Part shown: positions 37,946-49,500 of the stretch, piece by piece | How positions within the stretch are numbered: position 1 is the first letter of the stretch | How the letters are laid out: each line of letters opens with the position of its first letter | Assembly (NCBI GenBank): GCA_036925085.1 | Contig: JAUPFP010000075.1 | Coordinates: forward strand, 186,001 to 250,000 | Direction: 5' to 3' | DNA from: Brachycybe producta | Taxonomy: Eukaryota; Arthropoda; Diplopoda; Playtdesmida; Andrognathidae | DNA: 64,000 nucleotides | The notes under the pieces: generated by a model | Told to the model about the DNA's origin: nothing | Databases searched by the model: none | What the model saw: only the letters and a program-made list of their open reading frames with translations | Made by a program: the position numbers and the translations under genes

Positions 37946-38683
37946 ATGCCAGGTAGAGGCTCATGGAGAGGAGGCAGAATGATGTCTGCCTCTTCTAGTG
38001 AAGATGAGACGGAGAGTGGAACGGCGGGGACCGCTGAACCCCTCTCTCAATCTACCTGCCAGCTACAGAAGGCGGGCGCCGCCAGTGCTCCAATAACAAG
38101 AAGAGAGTCGCCGAACATAATAGATAGGCGCCGCACCTCCTCCGAACCGGAGAATTTTCACCGGCGTGGGGAGAAGCGCCTAAAAGCAAGCTTCAAGCGA
38201 CCTGCCAATGTCGGGCGCGAAGGGAAGCCTGCTGCTCCAAGCAGCATCGTCCCCTTCGACGTCACGACATCAAAACACTACTGGGAGGAGCGGGAAGACC
38301 GCATCGATATTAATACAATGGCATGGGGGGTTAACCAGGCGTTCCGCGATAGCATCGCGCCTGGTCAACCCATTCCGGGTGGAGCTGAAGCAAGAGGGAA
38401 GCGTGGGGGAGGTGGATCTGTGCCCTCCCCCCTCGAAGACCTCCACTTGGAGCTGCAGAGGGAGGCTGCTCTTCGTCGGGCAGCCAGAGATAAGAAGGAA
38501 GGGGAGGACAATCTGGCGTACCTCCGTGCGGTTTGCGCCCGCCTTGTCGAGCTGGGCTTACCGTGTACGGCGCAACTCCCGAAGGAGGAGCTCCTGCGAA
38601 TCGAGGCCGACTCCAAGAAACCGCCCGAGTTACGTCGTCAGCTACGTCATCATCTCCATCCTCCGACTCGCCAGCAACCCTGA
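37946..38683 (+). CDS. Retrotransposon ORF2a, unknown function
   Basis: A 245-residue frame starting MPGRGSWRGGRMM. The ATG has A at -3; the frame is open a little further upstream but without another ATG. The N-terminus is RGG-like and basic, followed by an acidic Ser/Glu-rich patch (SSSEDETESG), a basic patch (RRRTSSEPENFHRRGEKRLK), and a predicted helical, charge-rich segment near the end (ELQREAALRRAARDKKEGED). There are no cysteine/histidine fingers, membrane segments or enzymatic motifs. Its last 190 nt overlap the next frame, which is in the -1 register, so the two may be expressed as one protein through frameshifting or splicing; no classic slippery heptamer was seen. GC and CpG content resemble gag-pro and differ from the non-coding stretch before it. 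I do not recognise the family. Confidence 0.55.
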   Translation: MPGRGSWRGGRMMSASSSEDETESGTAGTAEPLSQSTCQLQKAGAASAPITRRESPNIIDRRRTSSEPENFHRRGEKRLKASFKRPANVGREGKPAAPSSIVPFDVTTSKHYWEEREDRIDINTMAWGVNQAFRDSIAPGQPIPGGAEARGKRGGGGSVPSPLEDLHLELQREAALRRAARDKKEGEDNLAYLRAVCARLVELGLPCTAQLPKEELLRIEADSKKPPELRRQLRHHLHPPTRQQP

Positions 38684-40122
38684 CAACTGGCCTCTCCACA
38701 TCTCCTTCTCCACCCATAACGCCACCAGAGCCTTTCCAACACTGCTCACCGGTGCCGTCAATCACTCCGCCGCCTCCTCCTCATACACCATTATCGTCAC
38801 CACCAACCTCCCGATGTGCCACGCCTCCACGCAGCGAGGCCGCCACACCAACTCCGACTCCAAAGCTACCTTCCATAGTGGTGGTTCCCCAACCTGTTCG
38901 TGTTCAGGTTCCCACTGGGGCTCGCCCCAAGGAGCCTCAACAGTCCTACAGGGGCCACCACTCTTCTCGAGACTCTCTTCAACGGCCACAACCACGTCGC
39001 TCTTCGCCACGTGGTTCCCATCTTTCGCCCCAACGCCGACCCGACGGAAGAAGTCAGCAGGAACAACGTGGTTCCTCTGGACGCGGCCCTCCGCCGCGTA
39101 ATAACTTCGACCCAAGGGTCAGGCAAGACCTACAGGATCACCGAGTCCAACTGGACCGCGACCATCGCTACGAAACTCGGGGCCCTCCTACTCGGGTCCC
39201 GCATCGCTCTCCTCCTCCGCCACCTCCGGGCCGCCCTTCTGGACAACCTACGCCTACACCTTTGATGCCGCCACCTTCCGCAGAGCGTGCCGCGTTCTTG
39301 AAAAAACAGAAGGCCATCACAAACCTTCTGCAAGACGTCATGCGACAGGGAGGTGACCCCATGGAAGCACTGGGCCGTGCACCAGGAAGTGCCAAGCCAC
39401 TGGAGGCGCTGAGCAGGAAGTCGGCATCGAAGCGACTACGTCAACGGGCCCGCGATATGGCCCGGTCCGCCTTGCGCCATGCCAGGCCTATCACGGGCGC
39501 ATCAGTTTCTTTGGAACCTGCGGCTCCAACACCAGCCCGACCAGCCGCACCGCCCACTGTACCCCATGCCGGGGCTACTCTGGGGCGGTTACCGCTGGAT
39601 CATCCGTTCCGTGCAGCCACCTCCGGCGAGAGGTTGCTCAACAATCGGTGGGTCACTTGGCAGCGCGAAGTGCGCTCTGCCAACACCCTTTACGTAGGAC
39701 ACTTCTCTTTGGAGGAAGGGTTTCCCCGTCTGGACCTCCCTCCCCGGGAGCGATATGTCGTGGGACTCTCCCGCCTAACAAGTGTCCTCATCACCATCGT
39801 CTTCCCAAGAAGACGGATTGTTGAAACCACCAGTTTCGCCGGAGATGCCATCGATGAAGCCACGGAAGCCCTTTTGGGAGCTTTCGTCAACTCCGTCTTT
39901 AGACTGCCAGCTGGACAGACGTTCCGTACCAGTCGTCACTACATTCCGGAACCGGATCCTCGTTACCGAATCGCCGTCTTATGGGACGCCGCTTGGGCTA
40001 CACTGTACAACAAGCGGTCCTCCCGTAAGATTATCGGGGACCGGGACATCTTCAATATCTTCCACCGGGATCTACCTGACGACCAGGGACAATGGCTGTC
40101 TGCCGCATCCAGCTACCGATGA
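38494..40122 (+). CDS. Retrotransposon ORF2b, Pro-rich protein of unknown function
   Basis: The frame is open from 38494 (after a stop at 38491) to a TGA at 40120-40122, about 540 codons. It has no early ATG, so it probably continues ORF2a in the -1 frame or is joined to an upstream exon. Numbering from 38533: residues 50-249 are very rich in Pro, Ser and Arg (runs such as PPPPPP), 250-325 are basic and helical (KSASKRLRQRARDMARSALRHARP), and 370-529 form a more globular segment (WVTWQREVRSANTLYVGHF, RYRIAVLWDAAWATLYNK). No reverse transcriptase, integrase, protease, chromodomain or transmembrane signature is visible. The codon-like composition and length make chance unlikely. It could be a second structural protein or a captured host sequence. 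Function unknown. Confidence 0.55.
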   Translation, partial: EGRGGQSGVPPCGLRPPCRAGLTVYGATPEGGAPANRGRLQETARVTSSATSSSPSSDSPATLTTGLSTSPSPPITPPEPFQHCSPVPSITPPPPPHTPLSSPPTSRCATPPRSEAATPTPTPKLPSIVVVPQPVRVQVPTGARPKEPQQSYRGHHSSRDSLQRPQPRRSSPRGSHLSPQRRPDGRSQQEQRGSSGRGPPPRNNFDPRVRQDLQDHRVQLDRDHRYETRGPPTRVPHRSPPPPPPGRPSGQPTPTPLMPPPSAERAAFLKKQKAITNLLQDVMRQGGDPMEALGRAPGSAKPLEALSRKSASKRLRQRARDMARSALRHARPITGASVSLEPAAPTPARPAAPPTVPHAGATLGRLPLDHPFRAATSGERLLNNRWVTWQREVRSANTLYVGHFSLEEGFPRLDLPPRERYVVGLSRLTSVLITIVFPRRRIVETTSFAGDAIDEATEALLGAFVNSVFRLPAGQTFRTSRHYIPEPDPRYRIAVLWDAAWATLYNKRSSRKIIGDRDIFNIFHRDLPDDQGQWLSAASSYR

Positions 40123-40525
40123 GGCCAGGTCCGGCGGGATTACCCCCCCGTACGGTTCATGGACCCAGGATCCTCCCCACCCTCCGCAGCAGGGATAGCT
40201 GCGCGCCACATGTACTCATGTGGTTGCCACCCATCCGGGTGGCATTATCGAAAAATTTATAAAAAAATAAAATACGTTGCAACTGTTCTTTTCTTTTTAG
40301 ATTCCAATAGCGGCTCGCCACTCAGCGAGCATTAATTATCTTTGTTTTATGTTTTCAGCCTTTTCCAATTTTTAAGGGCGCTGACACTTTGGTGCCAGTG
40401 CCTTTCCATAACCACCTCTGTACACGGTAAGTCCTCAGCCACCCATGTCTCCCCGCTGCGTAACTTGAAAACCTTCCACCCTTGGCTGGAGTACGAGGAC
40501 GTACTCCAAGCAAAGTTGGAGGGTA
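40123..40525 (+). other. 3' untranslated region before the 3' LTR, with hairpins
   Basis: The stretch contains three perfect hairpins in series, 40204-40221 (CCACATG stem), 40223-40242 (8 bp TGCCACCC stem) and 40313-40330 (GCTCGC stem), plus an imperfect one at 40377-40402. Two splice-acceptor-like tracts end at 40300 (TTTTCTTTTTAG) and 40358 (GTTTTCAG), and a donor-like GTAAGT is at 40427-40432; their use is unproven. Confidence 0.55.
40511..40525 (+). other. Polypurine-like tract
   Basis: CAAAGTTGGAGGGTA immediately precedes the 3' LTR, the position of the plus-strand primer. It is interrupted by TT, so it is a weak tract; position is the main evidence. Confidence 0.45.
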
Positions 40526-41213
40526 TGTAACACCCTGTAAATCGTGATCCCGCCAAAACCATAGCCTGGGGGGTAAACAACTCTCAACCGTCCCTCCCTC
40601 CTCTCTGACTCACCTTTCTGACTCATGCCCAAGTGGCGGATTGATACATAAAGGACCATGGTCACTTGGACCTGGTTACACCTCGCAGGTGTACACAGGT
40701 CCAAGGTATAAAAGGACCATGTTCCTCTTTGTTCCTCAGTTCTTTCCTTTGCCTGTTTTTGCGATACATTCCAAATCATGGGCCTGAGGATTTCCAGTTA
40801 GTATTTTACTATTCACCCTTGTATCTGTACTTCTTACAAGGAATGAATAAAAGTGTTGTAACAAGAAGTAGCGTTGTCTCTATGTCTTTATGTTAATAAC
40901 TTCTCTTCAGAGGCCGGAGGTTTCATAGGGCAGGAGCTATACGATTCTCAGCAGCTACAACATCTTCTCTAGTCGGAATACCGATGGAGAAGATGTATAT
41001 CAGCATCAACCGGAAGAGAGAGAGATGGCCGCCACTCTCCTGCATCGATTTCACCCCCATGCAGAAGAGTGACTACAATCTATCTCCATCCAGCTCTCTC
41101 TACAGCTCGGATCTTCTCTGTGCAGGTGTCATACTGCTCAGAGAAGAAACGAAAAGTAGAAAATGTCATCTAAAGGTTGGTAATAAAATATTGGTTGATG
41201 TCAAAAGCTCACA
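40526..41213 (+). repeat. 3' LTR
   Basis: 688 bp, matching the 5' LTR line by line with no difference seen. TATA box at 40707-40713, AATAAA at 40846-40851. It is followed by CCAG, which matches the four bases before the 5' LTR (30912-30915), and then by the interrupted 5S-like unit. Confidence 0.93.
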
Positions 41214-41319
41214 CCAGTATTCCCAGGCAGTCCCCATCCAAGTACTGACTGGGCCCAATGTTGCTTAACTTTGGTGATCGGATGAGAACCAGTGTGTTCA
41301 ACATGATATGGCCGTTGAC
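41214..41319 (-). pseudogene. 5S-like unit split by the retrotransposon (5' portion)
   Basis: The 5' ~100 nt of a 5S-like unit lie here; its last 17 nt are at 30899-30915 on the other side of the element. The insertion point is inside the 3' strand of helix V (near nt 103-106). The box C region also lacks one base (GCAGTCCCC), a variant shared with neighbours at 26060, 26358 and 29100. Confidence 0.8.
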
Positions 41320-44300
41320 ACCCCAAAATCTACAAGTTCAACTTTCGAAAGATCTAAATAAGTTAACTCTCCACTTCAAAAAATACTTATTACAGTTAAC
41401 TATTATTGTGTGCATTTTCAGTTATTTATATAAAATAAGTGTTCAATTTTATCATGCCAGTTATTAATATATGATTCCCATTATTTAAAAAATGAAAAGA
41501 AATACACCAACAATACCCAGTATTCCCAGGCAGTCCCCATCCAAGTACTGACTGGGCCCAATGTTGCTTAACTTTGGTGATCGGATGAGAACCAGTGTGT
41601 TCAACATGGTATGGCCGTTGACACCCCAAAATGTACAAGTTCAACTTTCGAAAGATCTAAATAAGTTAACTCTCCACTTCAAAAAAATACTTATTACAGT
41701 TAACTATTATTGTGTGCATTTTCAGTTATTTATATAAAATAAGTGTTGAATTTTATCATGCCAGTTATTAATAGATGATTCCCATTATTTAATAAATGAA
41801 AAGAAATACACCAACAACACCCAGTATTGCCAGGCAGTCACCCATCCAAGTACTGACTGGGCCCAATGTTGCTTAACTTTGGTGATTGGATGAGAACCAA
41901 TGTGTTCAACATGGTATGGCCGTTGACACCCCAAAATGTACAAGTCCAACTTTCGAAAGATCTAAATAAGTTAACTCTCCACTTCAAAAATACTTATTAC
42001 AGTTAACTATTATTGTGTGCATTTTCAGTTATTTATATAAAATAAGTGTTCAATTTTATCATGCCAGTTATTAATAGATGATTCCCATTATTTAAAAAAT
42101 GAAAAGAAATACACCAACAACACCCAGTATTCCCAGGCAGTCACCCATCCAAGTACTGACTGGGCCCAATGTTGCTTAACTTTGGTGATTAGATGAGAAC
42201 CAGTGTGTTCAACATGGTATGGCCGTTGACACCCCAAAATGTACAAGTTCAACTTTCGAAAGATCTAAATAAGTTAACTCTCCACTTCAAAAAATACTTA
42301 TTACAGTTAACTATTATTGTGTGCATTTTCAGTTATTTATATAAAATAAGTGTTCAATTATATCATGCCAGTTATTAATATATGATTCCCATTATTTAAA
42401 AAATAGAAACAAATTATGCCAACAACACCCAGTATTCCCAGGCAGTCACCCATCCAAGTACTGACTGGGCCCAATGTTGCTTAACTTTGGTGATCGGATG
42501 AGAACCAGTGTGTTCAACATAGTATGGCCTTTGACACCCCAAAATGTACAAGTTCAACATTCGAAAGATCTAAATAAGTTAACTCTCCACTTCAAAAAAT
42601 ACTTATTACAGTTAACTATTATTGTGTGCATTTTCAGTTATTTATATAAAATAAGTGTTCAATTTTATCATGCCAGTTATTAATATATGATTCCCATTAT
42701 TTAAAAAATAGAAACAAATTATGCCAACAACACCCAGTATTCCCAGGCAGTCACCCATCCAAGTACTGACTGGGCCCAATGTTGCTTAACTTTGGTGATC
42801 GGATGAGAACCAGTGTGTTCAACATAGTATGGCCTTTGACACCCCAAAATGTACAAGTTCAACTTTCGAAAGATCTAAATAAGTTAACTCTCCACTTCAA
42901 AAAAATACTTATTACAGTTAACTATTATTGTGTGCATTTTCAGTTATTTATATAAAATAAGTGTTGAATTTTATCATGCCAGTTATTAATAGATGATTCC
43001 CATTATTTAATAAATGAAAAGAAATACACCAACAACACCCAGTATTGCCAGGCAGTCACCCATCCAAGTACTGACTGGGCCCAATGTTGCTTAACTTTGG
43101 TGATTGGATGAGAACCAATGTGTTCAACATGGTATGGCCGTTGACACCCCAAAATGTACAAGTCCAACTTTCGAAAGATCTAAATAAGTTAACTCTCCAC
43201 TTCAAAAATACTTATTACAGTTAACTATTATTGTGTGCATTTTCAGTTATTTATATAAAATAAGTGTTCAATTTTATCATGCCAGTTATTAATAGATGAT
43301 TCCCATTATTTAAAAAATGAAAAGAAATACACCAACAACACCCAGTATTCCCAGGCAGTCACCCATCCAAGTACTGACTGGGCCCAATGTTGCTTAACTT
43401 TGGTGATTAGATGAGAACCAGTGTGTTCAACATGGTATGGCCGTTGACACCCCAAAATGTACAAGTTCAACTTTCGAAAGATCTAAATAAGTTAACTCTC
43501 CACTTCAAAAAATACTTATTACAGTTAACTATTATTGTGTGCATTTTCAGTTATTTATATAAAATAAGTGTTCAATTTTATCATGCCAGTTATTAATATA
43601 TGATTCCCATTATTTAAAAAATAGAAACAAATTATGCCAACAACACCCAGTATTCCCAGGCAGTCACCCATCCAAGTACTGACTGGGGCCAATGTTGCTT
43701 AACTTTGGTGATCGGATGAGAACCAGTGTGTTCAACATAGTATGGCCTTTGACACCCCAAAATGTACAAGTTCAACATTCGAAAGATCTAAATAAGTTAA
43801 CTCTCCACTTCAAAAAATACTTATTACAGTTAACTATTATTGTGTGCATTTTCAGTTATTTATATAAAATAAGTGTTCAATTTTATCATGCCAGTTATTA
43901 ATATATGATTCCCATTATTTAAAAAATAGAAACAAATTATGCCAACAACACCCAGTATTCCCAGGCAGTCACCCATCCAAGTACTGACTGGGCCCAATGT
44001 TGCTTAACTTTGGTGATCGGATGAGAACCAGTGTGTTCAACATAGTATGGCCTTTGACACCCCAAAATGTACAAGTTCAACTTTCGAAAGATCTAAATAA
44101 GTTAACTCTCCACTTCAAAAAAATACTTATTACAGTTAACTATTATTGTGTGCATTTTCAGTTATTTATATAAAATAAGTGTTGAATTTTATCATGCCAG
44201 TTATTAATAGATGATTCCCATTATTTAATAAATGAAAAGAAATACACCAACAACACCCAGTATTGCCAGGCAGTCACCCATCCAAGTACTGACTGGGCCC

Positions 44301-45462
44301 AATGTTGCTTAACTTTGGTGATTGGATGAGAACCAATGTGTTCAACATGGTATGGCCGTTGACACCCCAAAATGTACAAGTCCAACTTTCGAAAGATCTA
44401 AATAAGTTAACTCTCCACTTCAAAAATACTTATTACAGTTAACTATTATTGTGTGCATTTTCAGTTATTTATATAAAATAAGTGTTCAATTTTATCATGC
44501 CAGTTATTAATAGATGATTCCCATTATTTAAAAAATGAAAAGAAATACACCAACAACACCCAGTATTCCCAGGCAGTCACCCATCCAAGTACTGACTGGG
44601 CCCAATGTTGCTTAACTTTGGTGATCGGATGAGAACCAGTGTGTTCAACTTAGTATGGCCTTTGACACCCCAAAATGTACAAGTTCAACATTCGAAAGAT
44701 CTAAATAAGTTAACTCTCCACTTCAAAAAATACTTATTACAGTTAACTATTATTGTGTGCATTTTCAGTTATTTATATAAAATAAGTGTTCAATTTTATC
44801 ATGCCAGTTATTAATATATGATTCCCATTATTTAAAAAATAGAAAAAAATTATGCCAACAACACCCAGTATTCCCAGGCAGTCACCCATCCAAGTACTGA
44901 CTGGGCCCAATGTTGCTTAACTTTGGTGATAGGATGAGAACCAGTGTGTTCAACATGGTATGGCTGTTGACACCCCAAAATTTACAAGTTCAACTTTCGA
45001 AAGATCTAAATAAGTTAACTCTCCACTTCAAAAAAATACTTATTACAGTTAACTATTATTGTGTGCATTTTCAGTTATTTATATAAAATAAGTGTTCAAT
45101 TTTATCATGCCAGTTATTAATATATGATTCCCATTATTTAAAAAATAGAAAAAAATTATGCCAACAACACCCAGTATTCCCAGGCAGTCACCCATCCAAA
45201 TACTGACTGGGCCCAATGTTGCTTAACTTTGGTGATCAGATGAGAACCAGTGTGTTCAACATGGTATGGCCGTTGACACCCGAAAATGTACAAGTTCAAC
45301 TTTCGAAAGATCTAAATAAGTGAACTCTCCACTTCAAAAAATACTTATTACAGTTAACTATTATTGTGTGCATTTTCAGTTATTTATATAAAATAAGTGT
45401 TCAATTTTATCATGCCAGTTATTAATATATGATTCCCATTATTTAAAAAATAGAAAAAAATT

Positions 45463-45582
45463 ATGCCAACAACACCCAGAATTCCCAGGCAGTCACCCAT
45501 CCAACTACTGACTGGGCCCTATGTTGCTTAACTTTGGTGATCAGACGAGAACCAGTGTGTTCAACATGGTATGGCCATTGAC
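45463..45582 (-). rRNA. Diverged 5S-like unit retaining a CpG in loop c
   Basis: The plus strand reads GATCAGACGAGAACC, so the 5S strand has GGTTCTCGTCTGATC, keeping the CTCGTCTGATC typical of animal 5S, whereas most units have CTCATC. It also carries GGGCCCTATG and an altered 3' flank. Its copies are at 54020-54139 and 62270-62389. Confidence 0.6.
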
Positions 45583-46564
45583 ACACCAAAATGTACAACT
45601 TCAACTTTCGAAAGATCTAAATAAGTTAACTCTCCACTTCAAAAAAAATACTTGTTACACTCAACTATTATTGTGTGCATTTTCAGTTATTTATATAAAA
45701 TAAGTGTTCAATTTTATCATGCCAGTTATTAATATATGATTCCCATTATTTAAAAATTAGAAAAAAATTATGCCAACAACACCCATTATTCCCAGGCAGT
45801 CACCCATCCAAGTACTGACTGGGCCCAATGTTGCTTAACTTTGGTGATCGGATGAGAACCAGTGTGTTCAACATAGTATGGCCGTTGACACCCCAAAATG
45901 TACAAGTTCAACTTTCGAAAGATCTAAATAAGTTAACTCTCCACTTCAAAAAATAATTATTACAGTTAACTATTATTGTGTGCATTTTCAGTTATTTATA
46001 TAAAATAAGTGTTCAATTTTATCATGCCAGTTATTAATATATGATTCCCATTATTTAAAAAATAGAAAAAAATTATGCCAACAACACCCAGTATTCCCAG
46101 GCAGTCACCCATTCAAGTACTGCCTAGGCCCAATGTTGCTTAACTTTGGTGATCAGATGAGAACCAGTGTGCTCAACATGGTATGACCGTTGACACCCCA
46201 AAATGTACAAGTTCAACTTTCGAAAGATCTAAATAAGTTAACTCTCCACTTCAAAAAAATACTTATTACAGTTAACTATTATTGTGTGCATTTTCAGTTA
46301 TTTATATAAAATAAGTGTTCAATTTTATCATGCGAGTTATTAATATATGATTCCCATTATTTAAAAAATAGAAAAAAACTATGCCAACAACACCCAGTAT
46401 TCCCAGGCAGTCACCCATCCAAGTACTGACTGGGCCCAATGTTGCTTAACTTTGGTGATCAGATGAGAACCAGTGTGTTCAACATGGTATGGCCGTTGAC
46501 ACACCAAAATGTACAAGTTCAACTTTCGAAAGATCTAAATAAGTTAACTCTCCACTTCAAAAAA

Positions 46565-49500
46565 CACTTGTTACATTTCACTATTATTGTGTGCATTTTT
46601 AGTTATTAATATAAAATAAGTGTTCAATTTTATCATGCCAGTTATTAATAGATGATTCCCATTATTTAAAACATGAAAAAAAACACCAACAACACACAGT
46701 ATTCCCAGGCAGTCACCCATCCAACTACTGACTGGGCCCTATGTTGCTTAATTTTGGTGATCAGACGAGAACCAGTGTGTTCAACTTGGTATGGCCATTG
46801 ACACACCAAAATGTACAACTTTAACTTTCGAAGGATCTAAATAAGTTACCTCTCCACTTAAAAAAATACTTGTTACCCTCAACTATTATTGTGTGCATTT
46901 TCAGTTATTTATATAAAATAAGTTTTCAATTTTATAATACCAGGTATTAATAGATGATTCCCATTATTTAAAAAATGAAAAAAAATATGCCAACAACACC
47001 CCGCATTCCCAGGCAGTCAACCATACAAGTACTGACTAGGCCGAATGTTGCTTAACTTTGGTAATCGGATGAGAACCAGTGCATTCAACATGGTATGGTT
47101 GTTGACACCCCAAAACGTACAAGTTCAACTTTCGAAGGATCTAAATAAGTTACCTCTCCACTTAAAAAATACTTGTTACATTTAACTATTATTGTGTGCA
47201 TTTTCAGTTATTTATATAAGATAAGTGTTCAATTTTATTATGCCAGTTATTAACAGATGATTCCCATTATTTAAAAAATGATTAAAATACACCAACAACA
47301 CCTAGTATTCCCAGGCAGTCACCCATCCAAGTACTGACTGAGCCCAATGTTGCTTAACTTTGGTGATCGGATGAGAACCAGTGTGTTCAACAAGGTATGG
47401 GCATTGACACCCCAAAATGTACAAGTTCAACTTTCGAAGGACCTAAATAAGTTAACTCTCCACTTCAAAAAATACTTATTACAGTTAACTATTATTGTGT
47501 GCATTTTCATTTATTTATATAAAATAAGTGTTCAATTTTATCATGCCAGTTATTAATAGATGATTCCCATTATTTAAAAAATGAAAAGAAATACACCAAC
47601 AACACCCAGTATTCCCAGGCAGTCACCCATCCAAGTACTGACTGGGCCCAATGTTGCTTAACTTTGGTGATCGGATGAGAACCAGTGTGTTCAACATGGT
47701 ATGGCCGTTGACTCCCCAAAATGTACAAGTTCAACTTTCGAAAGATCTAAATAAGTTAACTCTCCACTTCAAAAAATACTTATTACAGTTAACTATTATT
47801 GTGTGCATTTTCAGTTATTTATATAAAATAAGTGTTCAATTTTATCATGCCAGTTATTAATATATGATTCCCATTATTTAAAAAATAGAAAAAAATTATG
47901 CCAACAACACCCAGTATTCCCAGGCAGTCACCCATCCAAGTACTGACTGGGATCAATGTTGCTTAACTTTGGTGATCGGATGAGATCCAGTGTGTCCAAC
48001 ATCGTATGGCCGTTGACACCCCAAAATGTACAAGTTCAACTTTCGAAAGATCTAAATAAGTTAACTCTCCACTTCAAAAAAATACTTATTACAGTTAACT
48101 ATTATTGTGTGCATTTTCAGTTATTTATATAAAATAAGTGTTCAATTTTTTCATGCCAGTTATTAATGGATGATTCCCATTATTTAAAAAATGAAAAGAA
48201 ATACACCAACAACACCCAGTATTCCCAGGCAGTCACCCATCCAAGTACTGACTGGGCCCAATGTTGCTTAACTTTGGTGATCGGATGAGAACCAGTGTGC
48301 TCAACATGGTATGGCCGTTGACTCCCCAAAATGTACAAGTTCAACTTTCGAAAGATCTAAATAAGTTAACTCTCCACTTCAAAAAATACTTATTACAGTT
48401 AACTATTATTGTGTGCATTTTCAGTTATTTATATAAAATAAGTGTTCAATTTTATCATGCCAGTTATTAATAGATGATTCCCATTATTTCAAAAATGAAA
48501 AGAAATACACCAACAACACCCAGTATTCCCAGGCAGTCACCCATCCAAGTACTGACTGGGCCCAATGTTGCTTAACTTTGGTGATCGGATGAGAACCAGT
48601 GTGCTCAACATGGTATGGCCGTTGACTCCCCAAAATGTACAAGTTCAACTTTCGAAAGATCTAAATAAGTTAACTCTCCACTTCAAAAAATACTTATTAC
48701 AGTTAACTATTATTGTGTGCATTTTCAGTTATTTATATAAAATAAGTGTTCAATTTTATCATGCCAGTTATTAATAGATGATTCCCATTATTTCAAAAAT
48801 GAAAAGAAATACACCAACAACACCCAGTATTCCCAGGCAGTCACCCATCCAAGTACTGACTGGGCCCAATGTTGCTTAACTTTGGTGATCGGATGAGAAC
48901 CAGTGTGCTCAACATGGTATGGCCGTTGACTCCCCAAAATGTACAAGTTCAACATTCGAAAGATCTAAATAAGTTAACTCTCCACTTCAAAAAATACTTA
49001 TTACAGTTAACTATTAGTGTGTGCATTTTCAGTTATTTATATAAAATAAGTGTTCAATTTTATCATGCCAGTTATTAATATATGATTCCCATTATTTAAA
49101 AAATAGAAAAAAATTATGCCAACAACACCCAGTATTCCCAGGCAGTCACCCATTCAAGTACTGACTATGCCCAATGTTGCTTAACTTTGGTGATCAGATG
49201 AGAACCAGTGTGTTCAACATGGTATGGCCGTTGACAACCCAAAATGTACAAGTTCAACTTTCGAAAGATCTAAATAAGTTAACACTCCACATCAAAAAAC
49301 ACTTGTTACATTTAACTATTATTGTGTGCATTTTCAGTTATTTATATAAAATAAGTTTTCAATTTTATCATGTCAGTTATTAATAGATGATTTCCATTAT
49401 TTAAAATATGAAAAAAATATGCCAACAACACCCAGTATTCCCATGCAGTCACCGATCCAAGTACTGACTGGGCCCTATGTTACTTAACTTTGGTGATCGG

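Larger units (their letters stand above)
30916..41213 (+). mobile_element. Complete non-autonomous LTR retrotransposon (Gag-Pro only)
   Basis: The element is 10,298 bp long with 688 bp LTRs at each end. The LTRs start TGTAACACCC and end AGCTCACA, and I found no difference between them, implying a very recent insertion. It is flanked by CCAG on both sides (4 bp target duplication; CCAGT would be 5 bp if the LTR began one base later). Order: LTR, tRNA-Ala-like primer site, 2.4 kb leader, Gag-protease frame, 1.5 kb non-coding hairpin-rich stretch, two overlapping frames of unknown function, purine-rich tract, LTR. No reverse transcriptase, RNase H, integrase or envelope is detectable in any frame, so mobility must rely on another element. 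The Gag layout and protease suggest a Ty3/gypsy-type origin. CpG is frequent, unlike in the surrounding satellite. Confidence 0.93.

Noticed and set aside
38208-39101. 297-codon frame overlapping ORF2a and ORF2b in the third register, plus minus-strand frames at 38331-38765 and 38762-39115
   Set aside because: These are likely shadows of a GC-rich coding region where stop codons are scarce; composition favours the ORF2a/ORF2b frames.
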